From an uncultured Prevotellaceae bacterium (GTDB taxonomy: Bacteria > Bacteroidota > Bacteroidia > Bacteroidales > Bacteroidaceae), in assembly GCA_947165505.1 (NCBI GenBank), contig CAMVAT010000005.1:62001-126000 (forward strand): DNA of 64,000 bases. Direction: 5' to 3'. The notes beneath the pieces were generated by a model. The model saw only the letters and a program-made list of their open reading frames with translations. It was not told the DNA's origin and did no database searches. The first letter of the stretch is position 1; each line of letters opens with the position of its first letter. Positions 59,694 through 64,000 of the stretch are shown here, one piece after another. Made by a program: the position numbers and the translations under genes.

Positions 59694-62477
59694 ATGGATG
59701 ACAATATAAAAGATGAAATCATAGGAGCTGAAGAGGACAGCAACAACACTCCTGCTACAGACAACACCGAAGAAGGGCAGGCCATGACTTCGCCTGACAA
59801 CGGCGGCGAGGAGAACGGCAACGAACAGACAGACGCCCCGTCGGCGCACTCCGACTACAAACCCGTCAACCGTTTCGACGCATCGGCGGTGCATCACCTC
59901 AGCGGCATGTACCAGAGCTGGTTTCTGGACTACGCCTCGTATGTGATACTCGAGCGCGCCGTGCCACATATCGAAGACGGCCTGAAACCCGTGCAGCGAC
60001 GCATCCTGCACTCCATGAAGCGCATGGACGACGGACGGTATAATAAGGTGGCCAATATCGTGGGACACACCATGCAGTTTCACCCGCACGGCGACGCCTC
60101 CATCGGAGACGCGCTGGTGCAGATGGGACAGAAAGACCTGCTCATCGACACACAGGGCAACTGGGGCAATATCCTCACCGGATCGCCCGCAGCCGCACCA
60201 CGATACATCGAGGCACGACTGTCGAAATTCGCACTCGACGTGGTGTTCAACCCCAAGACCACCGAATGGCAACTATCCTACGACGGGCGCAACAAAGAGC
60301 CCATCACACTGCCCGTGAAGTTCCCGCTGCTTCTGGCACAGGGCGCCGAGGGCATCGCCGTGGGCCTGTCGTCGAAAATACTGCCGCACAACTTCAACGA
60401 ACTGTGCGACGCCGCTATCAGTTGCCTGCATGGCGAGGAGTTCCACCTCTACCCCGACTTCCCCACCGGCGGCAGCATCGACGTGTCGAAATACAACGAC
60501 GGACAGCGCGGAGGTGTGCTCAAGGTGCGCGCCAAGATAGAGAAGTTGGACAACAAAACGCTCGTCATACGCGAGATACCCTACTCTAAGACGTCTGAGA
60601 CGCTCATCGAGTCGATCACCAAAGCCGTGGAGAAAGGAAAGATCAAAGCCCGCAAGGTGGAAGACCTGACCGCCGCCAACGTAGAGATACTGGTGCACCT
60701 GGCTCCCGGCGTGTCGTCAGACAAGACCATCGACGCCCTCTATGCCTTCACCGACTGCGAAATCAATATCTCGCCCAACTGCTGCGTCATACAAGACAAC
60801 AAACCGCAGTTCCTCACCGTGAGCGACGTGCTGCGACATTCCGCCGAACAGACCAAGGACCTGATACGGCAGGAGTTGGAGATACGGCGCGGCGAGCTGC
60901 TCGAACAGCTCCACTTCGCATCGCTGGAGAAAATCTTCATCGAAGAGCGTATCTACAAGGGCAAACGCTTCGAGGAAGCGCCCAACATGGATGCCGCCTG
61001 CGAATATGTGGATGAGCGGCTCACGCCCTTCTATCCGCAGTTCATCCGCGAAGTGACCAAAGACGACATCCTGCGGCTGATGGAAATCAAGATGCAGCGC
61101 ATCCTGAAGTTCAACAAAGACAAGGCCGACGAACTGATGGCCCGTCTGCGCGAGGAGATCGAGCAGATAGAGCACGACCTGGCCAACCTGACGGAGGTGA
61201 CGGTGGAGTGGTTTGAGATGATCAAGAAGAAATACGGCGCCGACCACCCGCGACTCACCGAGCTGAAGAACTTCGACACCATCGTGGCGGCCAAGGTGGT
61301 GGAGGCCAACGAGAAACTGTACATCAACCGCAACGAGGGATTTATCGGCACGGGGCTGAAGAAAGACGAATACGTGTGCAACTGCTCCGACATCGACGAC
61401 ATCATCCTCTTCTACAAAGACGGCAAATACAAGGTGATACGCGTGGCAGAGAAGGTGTTTGTGGGCAAGAACGTGATGCACGTGCAGGTGTTCAAGAAAA
61501 ACGACAAACGCACGATATATAATGTGGTGTATCGCGACGGCAAGCACGGCTATTACTTCATGAAGCGGTTTAACGTGACCAGCCTGACGCGCGACAAGGA
61601 GTACGACCTGACACAGGGCACGGCAGGCTCGCGTGTGCTCTACTTCACCGCCAACCCCAACGGCGAGGCCGAGGTAATCAAGGTGACACTCGACCCCAAC
61701 CCCAAACTCAAGAAGATATTCATCGAGAAAGACTTCTCTGAGATTATCATCAAGGGACGCGCCTCGAAGGGCAACCTGCTCACCAAGAACTCCATCCACC
61801 GCATCAGCCTGAAGAGCCACGGCCACAGCACGCTGGGAGGCAGGAAAGTGTGGTTCGACCCCGACGTCAACCGTCTGAACTACGACGAGCACGGGCAGTA
61901 CCTGGGCGAGTTCAACGAGAGCGACGCCATCCTCGTGGTGCTCAAGAACGGCGAGTTCTACCTCACCAACTTCGACACCAACAACCACTACGAAGACAAC
62001 ATACAGGTGATAGAGAAATGGGATGCCGGCAAGGTGTGGAGCGCCGTGCTCTACGATGCCGACCAACAGGGATACCCCTACGTGAAGCGATTCCTGATGG
62101 AGGCCACCAAACGGCACCAGAACTACCTGGGCGACAACCCCAACTCGCGGCTCGTACTGCTCACCGACCAGGTGTATCCGCGGCTGCTCGTCAGCTTCGG
62201 CGGCAACGACGAGGGACGGCCCGCCATGGAGATCGACGTGGAGCAGTTTATCGGTGTGAAAGGCTTCAAGGCCAAGGGCAAGCGCATCGCCACCTGGCAG
62301 ATAGCCAACATCGAAGAACTGGAGCCCACACGCTATCCTGAGCCCACCGACGACAACAACGACGGCGACAGCGACGGCGAGGAGGAGAATCTGGATCCTG
62401 ACGCCGGCAAGAGTCAGCAACAGGTGATAGACGAAATCAACGGACAACTCAAGCTCGACCTCTTCGGAGATGAATAA
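59694..62477 (+). CDS. parC: DNA topoisomerase IV subunit A (GyrA/ParC family)
   Basis: A 927-aa type IIA topoisomerase subunit that cuts and rejoins DNA to decatenate chromosomes with ParE. The winged-helix region has HTMQFHPHGDASIGDAL (quinolone-pocket area) and the active-site Tyr171 (APRYIEARL). The tower and coiled-coil region (about 430-530) is followed by a C-terminal beta-pinwheel-like domain (about 580-880). The GyrA-box QRRGGKG is absent, which favours ParC. The first 58 residues are a non-conserved acidic, Asn/Glu-rich extension, and the last 40 are acidic as well. The stop overlaps the open frame of the DUF3316 gene, but its true start lies further on. Confidence 0.93.
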   Translation: MDDNIKDEIIGAEEDSNNTPATDNTEEGQAMTSPDNGGEENGNEQTDAPSAHSDYKPVNRFDASAVHHLSGMYQSWFLDYASYVILERAVPHIEDGLKPVQRRILHSMKRMDDGRYNKVANIVGHTMQFHPHGDASIGDALVQMGQKDLLIDTQGNWGNILTGSPAAAPRYIEARLSKFALDVVFNPKTTEWQLSYDGRNKEPITLPVKFPLLLAQGAEGIAVGLSSKILPHNFNELCDAAISCLHGEEFHLYPDFPTGGSIDVSKYNDGQRGGVLKVRAKIEKLDNKTLVIREIPYSKTSETLIESITKAVEKGKIKARKVEDLTAANVEILVHLAPGVSSDKTIDALYAFTDCEINISPNCCVIQDNKPQFLTVSDVLRHSAEQTKDLIRQELEIRRGELLEQLHFASLEKIFIEERIYKGKRFEEAPNMDAACEYVDERLTPFYPQFIREVTKDDILRLMEIKMQRILKFNKDKADELMARLREEIEQIEHDLANLTEVTVEWFEMIKKKYGADHPRLTELKNFDTIVAAKVVEANEKLYINRNEGFIGTGLKKDEYVCNCSDIDDIILFYKDGKYKVIRVAEKVFVGKNVMHVQVFKKNDKRTIYNVVYRDGKHGYYFMKRFNVTSLTRDKEYDLTQGTAGSRVLYFTANPNGEAEVIKVTLDPNPKLKKIFIEKDFSEIIIKGRASKGNLLTKNSIHRISLKSHGHSTLGGRKVWFDPDVNRLNYDEHGQYLGEFNESDAILVVLKNGEFYLTNFDTNNHYEDNIQVIEKWDAGKVWSAVLYDADQQGYPYVKRFLMEATKRHQNYLGDNPNSRLVLLTDQVYPRLLVSFGGNDEGRPAMEIDVEQFIGVKGFKAKGKRIATWQIANIEELEPTRYPEPTDDNNDGDSDGEEENLDPDAGKSQQQVIDEINGQLKLDLFGDE

Positions 62478-62487
62478 CATAGCCTCA

Positions 62488-62518
62488 CCCCCTACCCCTC
62501 TCCAACGGGAGAGGGGCG
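62488..62518. repeat. C-rich/G-rich palindrome
   Basis: CCCCTACCCCTCTCC and its partner GGGAGAGGGG flank AAC. It is a member of the dispersed C-rich family and lies between parC and the DUF3316 gene. Confidence 0.7.
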
Positions 62519-62568
62519 TAATTACTCCGTCGATTGCGACATGCGCCCTGAATTGGAGCCGTGCCAAG

Positions 62569-63375
62569 ATGAAATGGCTGATGTTGATACTCCTGTTTCC
62601 GCTTCTCCCAAAAGGCGCCATGGCCCAGAGCGACACCATCCCGTCGAAACGCGAGACGGTGACGGCCAACCTCTTCGGCGTCGGCTACACCGATATGCTC
62701 GACACCTACCTCTCGCCCGAGAAATTCCGGGGGGTGGAGGTGCGCTTCCTGCACCAGACCACGCGCCTGCGCCCGGGCAGCCGCTGGAGCCGGCAGATGA
62801 CCACGCAGACCTACGTGAGCAGTGGCACCAGCCGCGGCGATGGCACCACACTCGGTCTGCAAGCCAACTACGGCTATGCGTGGCACTACAACTGGCAGTG
62901 GATGGGCGGCCGGCTGCGGCTGCAGGCGGGCGGCATGGTCGATGGCAACATCGGCGTGCTCTACAACCTGCAAAACCAGAACAACCCCGCACAGATGCGA
63001 CTCTTCGCCAATATCGGTCCGTCGGCTGTCGGCACCTTCCGCTTCCACATCGGCCGCCGGCCCGCCGCGCTGCGCTACGAGGTGTATGCACCGCTGGCCG
63101 GCGTGATGTTCAGTCCCAACTACGGCCAGTCGTACTACGAGATCTTCACCCGCGGCAATTACGACCACAATGTGGTGCCCACCACCTTCATCATCACGCC
63201 GTCGGTGCGCAACCTGCTCACCCTGCAAGTGTCGTGGAAGCGCAACACCTACTCCATCGGTTATATGGGCGAGATACAACAGGCCGAGGTGAACCACCTG
63301 AAACAGCACATCTACTCGCACCTGCTCATGGTGGGCTACGTGCGCCACTTCACTATCACCGATATCGTGCCGTAA
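62569..63375 (+). CDS. DUF3316 family outer-membrane protein
   Basis: A 268-aa protein from the chosen start MKWLMLILLFPLLPKGAMAQ, which is a clean signal peptide. The frame is open for 33 codons upstream, but those come from a repeat and the end of parC. The mature part alternates polar and hydrophobic residues like an outer-membrane barrel (RLRPGSRWSRQMTTQTYVSS, MGGRLRLQAGGMVDGNIGVL, HIYSHLLMVGYVRHFTITDI). This matches the Bacteroidetes family DUF3316, which has no known function. It is followed by a GGACAGGGC-family repeat arm (63439-63467). Confidence 0.82.
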   Translation: MKWLMLILLFPLLPKGAMAQSDTIPSKRETVTANLFGVGYTDMLDTYLSPEKFRGVEVRFLHQTTRLRPGSRWSRQMTTQTYVSSGTSRGDGTTLGLQANYGYAWHYNWQWMGGRLRLQAGGMVDGNIGVLYNLQNQNNPAQMRLFANIGPSAVGTFRFHIGRRPAALRYEVYAPLAGVMFSPNYGQSYYEIFTRGNYDHNVVPTTFIITPSVRNLLTLQVSWKRNTYSIGYMGEIQQAEVNHLKQHIYSHLLMVGYVRHFTITDIVP

Positions 63376-63438
63376 TCTCGGGGGCAAGGGGCAGGAGACG
63401 AGTTGTTGAGCGACAGTGAAAAATACCTCGCCACGCAA

Positions 63439-63467
63439 GTAGGGACAGGGCGTGCCCTGTCCGCAAG
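63439..63467. repeat. Single arm of the GGACAGGGC/GCCCTGTCC repeat
   Basis: It begins GTAGGGACAGGGCG and continues TGCCCTGTCCGCAAG, the same sequence as the left arm at 11932. A GTGAGAGGTGAGAG unit follows. No facing second arm is present. Confidence 0.85.
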
Positions 63468-63556
63468 GAACGGTGAGAGGTGAGAGATATGCTTTACTGC
63501 TGCTATTTCTATTGTATCTATCAATCCTATTGTATCTATAAAAAAACAACTGACAA

Positions 63557-64000
63557 ATGCGCTTTACAGCCAGCTTACTGCTATACGGCCTCACTCTTTT
63601 CCTCTTCTCCGGCTGCATCGACGAAGAGGAGCACCCCGACACGCCGCAGGGCAACTTCGAGGCGCTGTGGAAAATCTTCGACGAGCACTACTGCTTCTTC
63701 GACCTGAAACGTGAGCAACTGGGCGTGGACTGGGACGAGGTGTACCAACGCTACGCACGGCAGTTCGACAGCAGCATGACCGAGAAACAGCAGTTCGAGG
63801 TGATGACACGCATGATCGGCGAACTGCGCGACGGACATGTCAACATCACCACCTCGTTCGACTACGGACGCAACTGGAGCTGGTACGAAGACTATCCCAT
63901 CAACTTCAGCGAGAACATTCAGCGCAACTACCTGGGCACCGACTACCGCATCGCCGCCGGACTCGACTACCGCCGGCTCGACGATAACATCGGCTATGTG
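63557..64000 (+). CDS. S41 family peptidase lipoprotein (5' part only)
   Basis: The frame is open for 148 codons to the right edge of the window. The signal peptide ends LFSGC (lipidated C20). After an acidic linker, the N-terminal helical bundle typical of S41/tail-specific-protease-like Bacteroides lipoproteins is visible (GNFEALWKIFDEHYCFFDLK, WDEVYQRYARQF), with MTRMIGELRDGHVNI leading to the start of the PDZ/core region (LDDNIGYV). The catalytic Ser and Lys lie beyond the window. The start ATG is at 63557. Confidence 0.85.
   Translation, partial: MRFTASLLLYGLTLFLFSGCIDEEEHPDTPQGNFEALWKIFDEHYCFFDLKREQLGVDWDEVYQRYARQFDSSMTEKQQFEVMTRMIGELRDGHVNITTSFDYGRNWSWYEDYPINFSENIQRNYLGTDYRIAAGLDYRRLDDNIGYV

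Overview
This window looks like the chromosome of a member of Bacteroidales, most likely a Prevotellaceae-type organism. The evidence is a SusC/SusD pair with carbohydrate-active enzymes, three type IX secretion (T9SS) proteins (PorW/SprE-like, PorX, PorT), a BspA-like leucine-rich-repeat surface protein, Bacteroidetes-only families (DUF4834, DUF3316) and repeated promoter matches of the Bacteroidetes form TTTG-N19/20-TAnnTTTG. Most genes are GC-rich and the spacers are AT-rich.

Layout. 1-9 kb: class I fumarase, then on the minus strand a BspA-like protein followed by an 89-aa protein, and a tyrosine recombinase. 9-18 kb: a GH9 glycanase, two tandem paralogous secreted beta-propellers, and a GH127/GH146-type arabinofuranosidase. 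18-20.5 kb: a small island of broken genes (AAA/DUF4143 ATPase, truncated AlbA-type regulator, tail of a secreted protein) bracketed by direct repeats. 20.6-24.9 kb: lipoprotein hydrolase, free-methionine-sulfoxide reductase, and the two-gene AmmeMemoRadiSam system. 24.9-35 kb (minus): a pectin-type PUL with SusC, SusD, an internally duplicated secreted protein and a PL1 pectate lyase. 35.3-36.5 kb: a three-gene holin / amidase / unimolecular-spanin-like module with no phage genes around it, then small membrane proteins, tRNA-Pro and a decayed gene. 38.8-54.6 kb: core genes, namely aroA, a TPR lipoprotein (PorW-like), porX, tsaE, trxA, dnaE, psd, pssA, DUF4834, ferredoxin, porT and a patatin lipase. 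54.7-64 kb: a two-gene operon for a large carbohydrate-binding-type surface protein, a lipoprotein, topoisomerase IV subunit A, a DUF3316 protein and the start of an S41 protease.

How the genes work together: glycan uptake and cleavage (PUL, GH9, GH127) depends on outer-membrane export. Several secreted proteins end in a shared C-terminal motif (KGIYIxNGKKYxVK), consistent with the T9SS components encoded at 40-54 kb.

The most unusual structure is between genes. Several families of short tandem and palindromic repeats sit directly on stop codons: GAGGTGAGAGG-type, AAACTCCC-type, CCCTAAA/CACTCAA-type, GTTAAAGGACAA hairpins, and a GGACAGGGC/GCCCTGTCC palindrome. In places they supply the stop codon or extend the C-terminus. 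The best candidate for a new system is the isolated lysis-like module at 35.3-36.5 kb.

All calls were made by reading the sequence; no database search was run.
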